A DNA stretch of 64,000 bases, taken from Spirochaetota bacterium (GTDB lineage Bacteria; Spirochaetota; Spirochaetia; Treponematales; Rectinemataceae). The stretch's first letter is position 1; each line of letters opens with the position of its first letter. The position numbers were made by a program, and so were the translations under genes. The notes under the pieces were generated by a model that had not been told where the DNA came from, did no database searches, and worked only from the letters and a program-made list of their open reading frames with translations. Of this stretch, positions 44,429 through 53,567 are shown in pieces. The stretch lies in contig JAJUIB010000001.1 in assembly GCA_029265615.1 (NCBI GenBank), forward strand, positions 186,001-250,000, in the 5' to 3' direction.

Positions 44429-47113
44429 ATGGCCGAATCGCCGCTCGCCGTGAAAGTCCAGGACATGCTTAACGAGGAGAAATGGACCCGCGCCGCCTTG
44501 GGCTCCTATTCGATCACGAGCCTTAAAGAGCTTGACGCCCTCCTCGAGGAGGCAAGCCGCGAGAAGGCCATCGACGAGATCAAGGCGCTCTGCGACGAAC
44601 ACCTTGGTCACACGAAGAACTCGGTGGTGGCACTCTACCTTTCCGGCGTCATCGCGCTCATGCGGCAGCAGATCGACGACTCGGCGATGGTCGGCCTCAT
44701 TGATCTGTTCGTCGACAACAAAAAGTGGAACGTGGTCGAATTCGTCTGCCAGCGGATGCTCGACTTCGGCGAGAATAAAACCGCGCTCCGCCGCCTCGCG
44801 GAATGCTACGAGGCCGACAGCCGCCCTGACGACATGTATGCCGTCTGGGAGCGGCTTGTCCGCGTCGACTACGACGAGGCGGACATTGTCAAGGCGCTCG
44901 CGGAGCGCCGCGAAAAAGAGGGCAAGACCGAAGAGGCAGTGGATTTCTATAAGAAGGCCCTCCACCGCTACATCAACAAAGGGCTTTTCACCAATGTCAA
45001 GGAGATATGGACCAAGCTCGTCGAGTCCTGTCCCGAGGACATCGACTTCTTCTTCCACGTTCAGCGCAAAATCGCGAAGCAGATCTCCGAGGACAAGGCC
45101 GCGAGCCTTCTCCTCGACCTCTACCGGCACTACAAGACGACCGCTGACTGGAACACTGCGCTCGATATCCTCCGCGTCGTCATCGACTATGACGACAAGA
45201 ACCCTGCACTCCGCAAGGAGGTAGTTGAATGCTACCGCGGTAAGTACGCAGGCCACTCTCACCTCGAGGACTACATTCGCCTTTCCAACATCGGCCAGTC
45301 CTACCGCTCGATGCACGAGGCGATGGCCGACTTCGAAAAGCACATCGCCTTCGACGCGGGCAATTTCGTTTACCATCGCACCTGGAACGTCGGACGCATC
45401 GCAAGCGTGAGCGGCGACGAGATTGTGATCGACTTCGCAAAGAGCCGCGGACATAAGATGACGCTCAAAATGGCCATCGACAGCCTTGTCACCCTGTCGA
45501 AGGACCACATCTGGGTCCTCAAGGCGATTTGGAGCAAGGAGAAGCTCCACGACAAGGTGAAAAACGACCCCGCATGGGCGCTTCGCATCCTCATAAAGAG
45601 CTTCGACAATCGTGCCGATCTCAAGCGGATCAAGGCGGAGCTCGTCCCCTCCGTGCTTACAGCGAGCGAATGGAATTCCTGGAGCGCGAAGGCGCGGGAC
45701 ATCCTCAAAACCGACTCAATGTTCGGTAACGCCACCGACGCCATCGGTACCTACATTGTCCGCGACCGTCCGCTCTCCTACGAGGAGAAAATCTACAACC
45801 AGTTCAAGGCCGAGAAGAATTTCTTCGCCCGCGTGCAGTGCCTTCGGGACTTCCTTGAGAACGGTGAGCCCGATTCCGATTTCTTCGCCGAAATGCTCGC
45901 GTTTTTCACCGGCTTTGTGCGGTCCTACCAAACAGCGAACGAGCAGGTCGTCGCGGCGTACCTCTTCCTCAAGGAACTCGCCGCGAAGTACAGCTTCCTC
46001 AAGGGCGCTGCCGCCCTCGGGTTCGCTGAGCTTTTCGAGGACATCGAAGATCCCGTCTCCGTCTACGAGGGCATCAAAGACGCCGAACTCAAGCGCTCTT
46101 TCCTGCAGCATGTACGCACCTTCATCCCCGACTGGGCGGATGTGTATGTGCGTATCTTCCCCTACTGCCTCAACGACTCGATGCTCGAGACGCTGAAAGC
46201 GGCGGGTCACGAGGACAAGCTCGTCCGCATGGTTCTCGATATCATCGAGAACTACCGTGACCATCGCGAAGCCTTCATCTGGGTCGTCCGCAATCTCCGG
46301 AACGAGGAATGGTTTAAGGCGATCGGTCTCTCCTACGAGAAAATACTCATTACCCTGGTGCACATCCTCGACATCTCCTTTAAGGAGATCGAAAACCACC
46401 GGGACACGACCGAGAACCGCAAGATCAACAAGCAGGTTCAGACGATTCTGTTCTCCGAGGGTGCCCTCGACGCGTTTGTCGAAGAATCGGACGCGGACAC
46501 GGTCGAGCGCGTCTACACCCTCGTCGCTGATGTGAAAGACCTGGATCCTGCTATCAAAATGCGGCTCCGCCGCAAGATCATGGACAAGTGGCCCGAATTC
46601 AAGGTCTCGGGCGAAGAGGAGAAAACCGTCGTCTCGCGGGGCCTCATGGTGACCGCGGAGAAATACGAAGAGAAGAACAAGCTTCTCGCGGAGATTCTGG
46701 AAGTCGAGGTTCCTGCGAACCAGAAGGAGATCGCCTACGCGCTCTCGCTCGGTGACCTCCGTGAAAACGCCGAATACAAGGCCGCGAAGGAAAAGCAGGA
46801 CGAACTCAACGCGAAGGTCGCGAAGCTCAAGAACGAGATTGAGCGGGCACAGATATTCGACAAGTCGACGCTCAACGCCTCGAAGATCGCCTTCGGCACG
46901 GTGGCGACCCTCCTTAACGAAACAACCGGCGAGACGGAGACCTACACAATCCTCGGCCCCTGGGAGTCAGATCCCGAGCGCAACATCATCTCCTATCTTT
47001 CGCCGCTCGGTAAAAAACTCCTCAACCACAAGCCGGGTGAGCGGCTCCAGTTCGTCATCCACGAACGCAAGTTCCAGTACCGAGTCGAGCGCATCGAAAC
47101 GGCGCAGTTCTAA
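44429..47113 (+). CDS. greA: Transcription elongation factor GreA with long N-terminal extension
   Basis: 894 aa. Only the last 160 residues or so (from VTAEKYEEKNKLL, about 740) are a complete GreA. The coiled-coil tip SLGDLRENAEYKAAKEKQ keeps the acidic Asp and Glu needed to stimulate RNA cleavage by RNA polymerase, followed by the C-terminal FKBP-like domain (GTVATLLN, SYLSPLGKKLLNHKPGE). The first 740 residues are helical repeats of TPR type (about 1-290) plus a small KOW/SH3-like segment (RTWNVGRIASVSGDEIVIDF). Long GreA proteins of this form are known in other spirochaetes. A strong GGGAGGAG precedes the ATG. Confidence 0.93.
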   Translation: MAESPLAVKVQDMLNEEKWTRAALGSYSITSLKELDALLEEASREKAIDEIKALCDEHLGHTKNSVVALYLSGVIALMRQQIDDSAMVGLIDLFVDNKKWNVVEFVCQRMLDFGENKTALRRLAECYEADSRPDDMYAVWERLVRVDYDEADIVKALAERREKEGKTEEAVDFYKKALHRYINKGLFTNVKEIWTKLVESCPEDIDFFFHVQRKIAKQISEDKAASLLLDLYRHYKTTADWNTALDILRVVIDYDDKNPALRKEVVECYRGKYAGHSHLEDYIRLSNIGQSYRSMHEAMADFEKHIAFDAGNFVYHRTWNVGRIASVSGDEIVIDFAKSRGHKMTLKMAIDSLVTLSKDHIWVLKAIWSKEKLHDKVKNDPAWALRILIKSFDNRADLKRIKAELVPSVLTASEWNSWSAKARDILKTDSMFGNATDAIGTYIVRDRPLSYEEKIYNQFKAEKNFFARVQCLRDFLENGEPDSDFFAEMLAFFTGFVRSYQTANEQVVAAYLFLKELAAKYSFLKGAAALGFAELFEDIEDPVSVYEGIKDAELKRSFLQHVRTFIPDWADVYVRIFPYCLNDSMLETLKAAGHEDKLVRMVLDIIENYRDHREAFIWVVRNLRNEEWFKAIGLSYEKILITLVHILDISFKEIENHRDTTENRKINKQVQTILFSEGALDAFVEESDADTVERVYTLVADVKDLDPAIKMRLRRKIMDKWPEFKVSGEEEKTVVSRGLMVTAEKYEEKNKLLAEILEVEVPANQKEIAYALSLGDLRENAEYKAAKEKQDELNAKVAKLKNEIERAQIFDKSTLNASKIAFGTVATLLNETTGETETYTILGPWESDPERNIISYLSPLGKKLLNHKPGERLQFVIHERKFQYRVERIETAQF

Positions 47114-47186
47114 AGGCACGCGCATCGCGGCCCCGATATGGCCCGCACTGTGGGCCTGCACCGGGGCCGCAACGAAGGGCACGACG

Positions 47187-49244
47187 ATGAAAAAGCACAT
47201 TGCGAAATGTCTGTGGGTCCTGGCGCTCGTCGCGGCCCTTTCCGCCTCTTTCGCCTTCGGTGCGGAGGGGGGCCAAGCGACGGGGGCTGCGGACGTCGTC
47301 GTCCTCCTCGACGTCTCCCAGAGTGTGCTTCCGTATTTCGAGGAGGCGGTCGACTACGTTGTCGCTTCGGTCGTGCGGGACTATCTGAGACTCGGCGACA
47401 CCTTTCACCTTCTTACGTTCGGGGAAACGACCCAAGTTGAAATCGCGCAACGCATTTCCGACGAGCGCGACGTTAAGTCGGCGCTCGGGCGGCTCTATCT
47501 CCTATATCCCCTGTCGCGCAACACCGATCTTGTCGCCGCCCTCGGCTACCTCTACCAGTACCTCGCCGACCTGCCGAATAGGCAGAAAATCGTCGTCGTG
47601 GTGACCGACGGAATCCAAAACCCTTCCGACAAGAGCCCCTCGCACGGAAAGAGCGAAAGCGAACTGCACGCCGAAATCGCCTCCCTTGCCGCGAAAATCC
47701 GCCGCGAAGGCTGGCCGGTCTACCTTATCAAACTGCCCTTCTCGCAGGAGCGCGGCGGCGCCGGGAAGAGCGACACCGAGCAGCGCACCGCCATAGCGGC
47801 AGGCACTGCGCAGCCGAGCTCAGGTGGCGCTCCAACCAGGCCCGCCGCCGCGGCTGCCCCTCCGTCCTCGAACGCGGGGGGAGAGACGGCGCAGGCAGGA
47901 AGCGCAGGCACTGACGGCGCAATGCCCGATGTTGTGTCCGAACTCGGCAAGGCGCTCGGGACACCCGTCACCGAATACAGGCCTGAGGACAAAGAGGAGC
48001 TTGCCAAGAGGAGCCTCGCGCTTCCCGAACTCAGATTCCCCGACCGACTCGGCAAACGCGGCTACACATTCTCGTTCGATCTCGGCGTGCGAAACCGCGC
48101 CGACACGGAACTCAGGCTTGAGCTTTCCCGCGTCATACTTGCCGATCGGAACGTCCTTGCGCAAAAGAGCTTTCTGTCACTCGGCCCCGGGAAGTCCGGA
48201 GTGCTGACCGTCGCCATCGCACTTCCGGAGACGCTCGAGCCGGGGCCGCAAGAACTGCCCGTAGAACTTTTTTTTGCCGACGGCGTGCGCGCGGTCCCCG
48301 CGAAGGGCATTCTTGCATTTACGCTTGCCCCCTCGCCGCTTGCAGGCATTCTGCGGACGGGCGCCAAGGCTCTCCTTTTCGCACTCTTGTGCTTCATCGG
48401 CATCGCCGCCGTCATCGTCGTGCTCCTACTCCTCCGAAAGACGCCAGCCAGGGCCGCAGCTCCCGTGGTGGCGGCGGTGCGCGCATCCGCGGCATCCAAG
48501 CCCGGCGCGACGGCATCCATAGCGATGCCCGCCCGAAACGCAGCGCCTACGGCAAAGGAGGCGCCCGCCGCCACACCGGCGCCTGTTCCTGCGGAACGCG
48601 TTGGCCCCAAGCCTGTCACGGCATCCGGCCAGGCCGCGACAGTCGGCCAAAGCCCGGCAACGCACGCGCATACCGGCGCAATTCTTCCTCCACAGCCGCG
48701 CCCCGCGGCTGTGTCAGCGCCCGCTCCCGTCCCGGCCGGGACGCAGGATTCCTCGCCGCTTTCCGGGCTCAGTCTTGCTCACAGCACGACACCTTCCCTC
48801 ACGAGGCCGCCTATTACAGCCGCACAGAAGGCGTCCTATGTCCCGCGCATCGCGCGACAGGGCTCACTCGAAGTCGAGCTCCGCGTTGTCGATCAGAATC
48901 CGCACATTGGAAGGCGCAACATCCATCTTCTCCATGCCGGCGCCTCCAAAACCGTCGGCGGCGGACGAAGCGACTACCTGGTGTTTCTCGTACCGGTTCC
49001 CGCCCACGCCGCCGAACTCCACTTCGATGGCGAAAGCTGTGTCTTTGTGCCGCTCAAGCCGGAGCTCTTCCCCGACCTTGAGGGGCCGGTCGCCGATTGT
49101 CTTGGAAGGGATATCCGGATGGTTTCACGCCGCGGCTACCCGCTCATCCTGCGCTTTACGAAATACGAGCGCCCCGAGGACAAGATCAACCGGCTTCTCC
49201 ACTGCATCGAGACCCCCGGATTGTTCTCGAACCTCGATCCTTAA
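47187..49244 (+). CDS. von Willebrand A-domain membrane protein with FHA-like C-terminus
   Basis: 685 aa. Signal peptide (KKHIAKCLWVLALVAALSASFAFG) and a vWA domain at about 30-185 with a MIDAS site: D-x-S-x-S in LLDVSQSV, Thr in SRNTDLVAAL, Asp in VVVTDGIQNP. A Ser/Ala/Gly linker, a beta-sandwich (about 275-380) and one transmembrane helix (about 388-412) follow. After an Ala/Pro linker (415-550), a cytoplasmic domain contains VGGGRSDYLVFLVPVPAHAAEL-like segments (GGGRSDYLVF), reminiscent of an FHA fold without clear phosphothreonine residues. GAAGGG precedes the ATG at 47187. It lies 73 nt after greA. Confidence 0.82.
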   Translation: MKKHIAKCLWVLALVAALSASFAFGAEGGQATGAADVVVLLDVSQSVLPYFEEAVDYVVASVVRDYLRLGDTFHLLTFGETTQVEIAQRISDERDVKSALGRLYLLYPLSRNTDLVAALGYLYQYLADLPNRQKIVVVVTDGIQNPSDKSPSHGKSESELHAEIASLAAKIRREGWPVYLIKLPFSQERGGAGKSDTEQRTAIAAGTAQPSSGGAPTRPAAAAAPPSSNAGGETAQAGSAGTDGAMPDVVSELGKALGTPVTEYRPEDKEELAKRSLALPELRFPDRLGKRGYTFSFDLGVRNRADTELRLELSRVILADRNVLAQKSFLSLGPGKSGVLTVAIALPETLEPGPQELPVELFFADGVRAVPAKGILAFTLAPSPLAGILRTGAKALLFALLCFIGIAAVIVVLLLLRKTPARAAAPVVAAVRASAASKPGATASIAMPARNAAPTAKEAPAATPAPVPAERVGPKPVTASGQAATVGQSPATHAHTGAILPPQPRPAAVSAPAPVPAGTQDSSPLSGLSLAHSTTPSLTRPPITAAQKASYVPRIARQGSLEVELRVVDQNPHIGRRNIHLLHAGASKTVGGGRSDYLVFLVPVPAHAAELHFDGESCVFVPLKPELFPDLEGPVADCLGRDIRMVSRRGYPLILRFTKYERPEDKINRLLHCIETPGLFSNLDP

Positions 49245-49326
49245 AACACGCAAGGGAAACGGCAGCGGCCTGTCTCGGCGCCAAGGCGGCGCGGCGGCGC
49301 AATTCCTGCAGTGTGCGGCAAGCTTT

Positions 49327-50703
49327 TTAGAAGCTTGCTAGTATTTCCGCCGCCCGTTTTCGCACCGTCTCCGAGGGATCGCTTTCAGCGAGGGCGGATA
49401 AATCGCCGCGGATGTCGGTCGATTTCGATTTGCGCGCCCACTCAAGCCCGCCGAGCCTGATCTCGAATTCCTTGTCACGCAAGAGAATGCGTACAAGCGG
49501 CTCGATACCCGCGGCCTCCGTTGCAGACGCTACTTCGCGTGCAAGCGCCTTGAAGAGCGACCTTTCCTTCTCCGCGCTCGCCGCAGTGAAGCGCTCCACA
49601 AGCCAGGCAAGCGATGCTCGGTCTTTTCGGACAAGTAACCCAAAAACGAGAGCGCGGAATTCGGTTTCTGATTTCGGCTCGTCGTAAAAACTCCGCATGA
49701 AGGCGAAGGGCTCAGCGAGGGCCAATTCGGATCCGATATCGGCAAGGGCCCGAAAGGCTTCTCGGCGTACGGCCTTGTCGGGATCCTTTGCCGCTTTGTA
49801 CTCGAGGACGGGCAGAGCGGAGGAAAGCCGCCGTTTTGCTGTCGCCTGACACGCTGCAATCCGCGCCTTGACGAAGGAATCACGAAACGCCTCAAGGAGC
49901 GCACGCTCCGCTTCCCTGGACTCGAAGGCACCAAGCGCCTCGATGGCCGCGGTACGGACGTTCGGATCATCGGCATTGGCCGCCTTGACGAGGGCTGTGA
50001 CGGCGCGTACGTCGCCGATTTTTCCGAGCGATCCTGCGGCATAGATCCGGTTCATCTTCGGCTCTTCCGCGCCCTCGACAATCTTCATAAGGGCCTCGAC
50101 ACTTTTGCGCGAACCAATTTCCCCGAGCGCGAGAATCGCTTCGAGCCTCAGCGCCTCGGTCGGCGCGTCTTTGGAAAGCCAGGAGAGGAGGAGCTCCTCC
50201 TCTGCGGGACCGCCTGCGCGGCCCAGCAACTTCACCACAGCGGGGAGGAGCTTTCTGTCATTCTCTTCGATGAGCTTTGGCGCAAAGCGGAGCGCCTTTT
50301 TTGATCGCAGGGCCGCGAGATAGGAAAGCGAGGCAGAGACAAGGCCCGCATCTTCAAGATCGCGCTCCTCGACGATGCGCACAGCCTCGTCCTCGGCAGA
50401 GGGCCATTCAAGGTTCCGGAAGAACTCGAGAATGGCGATACGGAGTTTGGAACTCCGCGAGGCGGAGAACAACGCAAGAAGGTCGTCGTTGTAGCGGCCT
50501 TCCTTTTCGCCTGAAAGCGTTGTAAGGAGATCCATGATCTCGGCGTCGATGCCGTAGCGGATTGTATCCTTGCGCTTTGCATCGCGCTCCGCCTCGGTGA
50601 CAGGCGGGGCTACCTCCTTGCCGCTTGCGGCTTGGGCATACGCCGCTCCCAGCGCGCCCAGGAGCAGTGTAACGGCGATCATGCGCCTCGTCGCCTTCCT
50701 CAT
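49327..50703 (-). CDS. Secreted HEAT-repeat protein
   Basis: 458 aa with a signal peptide (RKATRRMIAVTLLLGALGAAYAQA). From about 95 to the end it is built of HEAT/Armadillo-type helix pairs such as LRLEAILALGEIGSRKSVEALM, RIYAAGSLGKIGDVRAVTAL, VRTAAIEALGAFESREAERALL and VRREAFRALADIGSELAL. No cofactor motif is present, so it is probably a periplasmic scaffold. AAGGGGGA precedes the ATG. It is 12 nt downstream of the NlpC gene and ends the long minus-strand series from infB. Confidence 0.87.
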   Translation of the reverse strand: MRKATRRMIAVTLLLGALGAAYAQAASGKEVAPPVTEAERDAKRKDTIRYGIDAEIMDLLTTLSGEKEGRYNDDLLALFSASRSSKLRIAILEFFRNLEWPSAEDEAVRIVEERDLEDAGLVSASLSYLAALRSKKALRFAPKLIEENDRKLLPAVVKLLGRAGGPAEEELLLSWLSKDAPTEALRLEAILALGEIGSRKSVEALMKIVEGAEEPKMNRIYAAGSLGKIGDVRAVTALVKAANADDPNVRTAAIEALGAFESREAERALLEAFRDSFVKARIAACQATAKRRLSSALPVLEYKAAKDPDKAVRREAFRALADIGSELALAEPFAFMRSFYDEPKSETEFRALVFGLLVRKDRASLAWLVERFTAASAEKERSLFKALAREVASATEAAGIEPLVRILLRDKEFEIRLGGLEWARKSKSTDIRGDLSALAESDPSETVRKRAAEILASF

Positions 50704-50715
50704 TTTGCATCCCCC

Positions 50716-51213
50716 TTAAGGCCGGCGCGCGCCGACATAGGTCTTTTTCCAAAACGACTCGTCCAGATTCGATATGATGACACCGCGCACGGGGCCTTCC
50801 GAGGCGGCATGGATGAACGCATCTTTGGAAAGCGCGATACCGACGTGAAACACCGCATCATGCCGGGCAAAGAGGAGTATATCGCCCGGACGAAGCAAGC
50901 CGGCTACGCGCTCGCCATAGACCGCGAAATCCTCGCTTCGACGCGGAACGTCTTTTAGCCCCGCGGTCGCAAGCACCGCCTGCACAAAACCCGAACAGTC
51001 GACCCCTTCACGCGAAGCGCCGCCATAGGCGTAGGGGGTCCCGAGCCAGCCGAGCGCCTCGACGACAAGGAGCATGGTTTTTTCGCCTTCGGCATCGCAC
51101 GAAAATTCGTGAGGCGGTGGAATGAGCGGAAAGGCGCCCAAGTCTTTGACCGTGAGGATGGCGAAGGCCAGGAGGACTATCCGCCTCTTTCCGAATACCG
51201 CCCTACTCCACAC
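50716..51213 (-). CDS. NlpC/P60 peptidoglycan endopeptidase
   Basis: 165 aa. A short hydrophobic N-terminus (RRIVLLAFAILTV) suggests export or a membrane anchor. The NlpC/P60 papain-like domain has the catalytic Cys73 in GVDCSGFVQ, His123 in VFHVGIAL and a third polar residue His135 in FIHAAS. These enzymes cleave stem peptides. I take the GTG at 51213, which overlaps the tgt stop by 11 bp; an in-frame frame up to 51444 is antisense-free but lies inside tgt and has no homology. Start choice is moderately certain. Confidence 0.83.
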   Translation of the reverse strand: MWSRAVFGKRRIVLLAFAILTVKDLGAFPLIPPPHEFSCDAEGEKTMLLVVEALGWLGTPYAYGGASREGVDCSGFVQAVLATAGLKDVPRRSEDFAVYGERVAGLLRPGDILLFARHDAVFHVGIALSKDAFIHAASEGPVRGVIISNLDESFWKKTYVGARRP

Positions 51214-52342
51214 CGCCCTGATATGCCGTGATGAACGCGCGCTTATACTCGCGGAACGAACCATTCTCGATTGAATATCGGATGTTCCGCACGAGCTCGT
51301 TGAGAAAGAAGAGGTTATGGTATGTCGCGAGCATCGCATAGAGTATTTCCCCGTTACGGAACAGGTGGCGCAGATAGGCCCGAGAGTGATTTCTGCACAC
51401 CGTGCAGGAGCAACGGGGGTCAATGGGGCCAAAGTCGCGCTCATAGCGTGCTTTTTTTATGGTGAGAGGGCCCTGGGCGGTGAAAAGGAGGCCATTGCGC
51501 GCCGTTCTTGTCGGAAATACGCAGTCAAAAAGATCAACGCCGTTTTCCACCGCTTCAAGAATGTACTCGGGCGTGCCTATGCCCATGAGGTAACGCGGCT
51601 TATCCGCAGGGAGCAAGGAGGCCGTATGCGCAAGAAGCTCCGCGAACACATCGAAGGGTTCGCCCACCGAAAGTCCGCCGATCGCAATACCCGGCAGGTC
51701 GAAGGAGAGGATCTCTTCGGCGCTTTGCGTCCTGAGGGAAGGAAAGAAATTGCCTTGGACGATGCCGAAGAGCTCACCTCGGTAGCCTTCATCGCGCCGC
51801 ATAAGCCACTGAGCTTTCGCGCGACGCGCCCACTCGGTGGTGAGGCGGAGGGCGCGTTTTGCCTCGCGCTCGTCGATTCCATAAGGCGTGCACACGTCGA
51901 GCTGCATTTGCACATCGCTGTTGAGCGCGGTCTGCACATCGACGGCTATCTCGGGCGAGAGGAAGCGCAGCGAGCCGTCGATATGGGAGCGAAATTTTAC
52001 TCCCTCCTCAAGGATCTTGCGGAACGGCGCGAGGGAAAAAACCTGAAAACCGCCTGAGTCGGTGAGGAAATTCCTCCGCCAGCCTGAAAAACCATGGAGC
52101 CCCCCCGCCGCGCGGATGACATCCGGGCCAGGGCGCAGAAAGAGATGATAGGTGTTCGCGAGAATGATCGGAAAGCCTATTTCTTCGAGCGCCGCAGGCG
52201 CAATCGCCTTCACCGTCGCGTTTGTTCCGACCGGCATGAACGCGGGCGTAGGCACGCGCCCATGGGGGAGATCGACATAGCCCGTGCGCGCACGGCTCGT
52301 CGCATCATGCTGAAGTTCGGTGAAAATGACTCGTCGTTCCAT
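51203..52342 (-). CDS. tgt: Queuine tRNA-ribosyltransferase (bacterial TGT)
   Basis: 379 aa. Exchanges guanine-34 for preQ1 in tRNAs with GUN anticodons, including the tRNA-His found in this window. Motifs: LTDSGGFQVFSLAPF with active-site Asp, GLSVGEPFD, YLMGIGTPEYI, and the zinc site CSCTVCRNHSRAYLRHLF. Normal length. An AGGACAGGA segment precedes the ATG. Located between the second Lpt permease (26 nt upstream) and the NlpC gene. Confidence 0.96.
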   Translation of the reverse strand: MERRVIFTELQHDATSRARTGYVDLPHGRVPTPAFMPVGTNATVKAIAPAALEEIGFPIILANTYHLFLRPGPDVIRAAGGLHGFSGWRRNFLTDSGGFQVFSLAPFRKILEEGVKFRSHIDGSLRFLSPEIAVDVQTALNSDVQMQLDVCTPYGIDEREAKRALRLTTEWARRAKAQWLMRRDEGYRGELFGIVQGNFFPSLRTQSAEEILSFDLPGIAIGGLSVGEPFDVFAELLAHTASLLPADKPRYLMGIGTPEYILEAVENGVDLFDCVFPTRTARNGLLFTAQGPLTIKKARYERDFGPIDPRCSCTVCRNHSRAYLRHLFRNGEILYAMLATYHNLFFLNELVRNIRYSIENGSFREYKRAFITAYQGGVE

Positions 52343-52368
52343 ACTAGGTCCTGTCCTTTATACCAACG

Positions 52369-53559
52369 TCAGGTACGAGCATGGCGAAAGAGCGCCGCGC
52401 CCGCCACAGCGAAAATGCACAGCGGCGCCCATGCGCCAAGCGCGGCGGGGAGAAATCCCGTCTTCGCCATGAGCATGGTCACCATCTGGGTCACGTAATA
52501 GCCCGTCGCCGCCGCCAGGCTCGAAAGTAGACTCATGAGGAGCACGTTTTTGCGGAATCTTCCGCCCAGGGCCGAGGAGAGAAAGGCGACGACAAGAGGG
52601 GCGAAGGAGAATGCATACCGCTTGTGCCGCTCCGCCTCGACCTCTGCGCGGGGCAGGCCAGATCGCGCGAGAAACGATGCATAGACTGCAAGTTCGTCCA
52701 CGCTCATCTCCGCCACATCGTGGTTCTGGCTCCTGAAGGCCGCTGGCGGCTCGTCGATGGACGCCTCAGAATAACTTCCGTAACTCGCGCCGACCCAGAA
52801 CCCGTCGTCGCGACGCTCGAACCTGCGAACGCGCGACAACACCCATTTGGCGCCGTCCCAGCGGGCGCTCACCGCGTCGGTACGGGCGAGGGGCTCCCCC
52901 GAGCCACTCCGCTCTACAACCGTCAGCCCCGACAGCACCATAGACGCATCGTCGTAGTAGTCGGCGCGGTAAACGACACGCCCCTCGCGCGCGATGAGCG
53001 CCACATCGGCATTGCTCCTCGACTGACCTTGGCCGAGAAGCTCGCGGGAGTAGCGCGCCTTCTCGCGGAAGCTGGGAAGCGCGACGCGATCGGCGAAAAA
53101 AAACGAGGCGAGCGAAAGTAGAGCGGAGGCAAGCAAAAGAGGCGAAACGAAGGCGGCAAGGCTTGTGCCTGAGCCGAACACCGCAGCAAGCTCATTCCGG
53201 GAGTAGAGGCTACCGAGTGCATAGGCTGTCGCAAAGAGAAGAGCGGCGGGAAGCGCGTAAGAAATACAGGTGGGCAGGTACAAAAGCGATACCCGCGCGA
53301 TTGCAGATGCAGACACGTCGAGCGCAAGGTAGCGCCACAGGTTGGCAAAAAGGTCGATGAGCTCGAGGAGCAACACGAAAAACGCCATCGCGCCGAGGAA
53401 GACTGGCCCGAACGAGAAAAGCAGATAACGCGCGAAGATGAGGGAATATCTCCCCCGCCGGGGCCGCAATGGCCGCTTGAGCCGCGGATCACGAGAATGC
53501 GCGCCGCGTATCATCGCGCCGCGTATCATCGCGCCGCGTATCATCGCGCCGCGTATCAT
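52369..53559 (-). CDS. LptF/LptG-family LPS-type export permease, second copy
   Basis: 396 aa from the first ATG. Six hydrophobic helices: three near the N-terminus (SFGPVFLGAMAFFVLLLELI and two more to about 170) and three near the end, with a periplasmic beta-jellyroll of about 150 residues between, the layout of YjgP/YjgQ (LptF/LptG) proteins. The partner gene lies directly upstream. The N-terminus consists of MIRGA repeated by four copies of a 15-bp unit, each giving an in-frame ATG (53559, 53544, 53529, 53514), so the true start is ambiguous. Which of the two is F and which is G cannot be decided by eye. Confidence 0.87.
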   Translation of the reverse strand: MIRGAMIRGAMIRGAMIRGAHSRDPRLKRPLRPRRGRYSLIFARYLLFSFGPVFLGAMAFFVLLLELIDLFANLWRYLALDVSASAIARVSLLYLPTCISYALPAALLFATAYALGSLYSRNELAAVFGSGTSLAAFVSPLLLASALLSLASFFFADRVALPSFREKARYSRELLGQGQSRSNADVALIAREGRVVYRADYYDDASMVLSGLTVVERSGSGEPLARTDAVSARWDGAKWVLSRVRRFERRDDGFWVGASYGSYSEASIDEPPAAFRSQNHDVAEMSVDELAVYASFLARSGLPRAEVEAERHKRYAFSFAPLVVAFLSSALGGRFRKNVLLMSLLSSLAAATGYYVTQMVTMLMAKTGFLPAALGAWAPLCIFAVAGAALFRHART

Positions 53560-53567
53560 CGCGCCGC
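53501..53567. repeat. 15-bp tandem repeat at the Lpt gene junction
   Basis: GCGCCGCGTATCATC repeats four times exactly (53501-53560) plus 7 bases of a fifth unit. It spans the stop codon of the first permease and the start codons of the second. Confidence 0.95.

Noticed and set aside
44069-45550. 493-aa minus-strand reading frame opposite the TPR gene and greA
   Set aside because: Shadow of greA; composition mirrors the sense codons (runs of D/V/E/L) and no start signal is present.
49318-49342. Palindrome GCAAGCTT/AAGCTTGC between the vWA and HEAT genes
   Set aside because: Overlaps the HEAT gene stop, is only 8 bp and lacks a T-run on either side, so I do not call a terminator.
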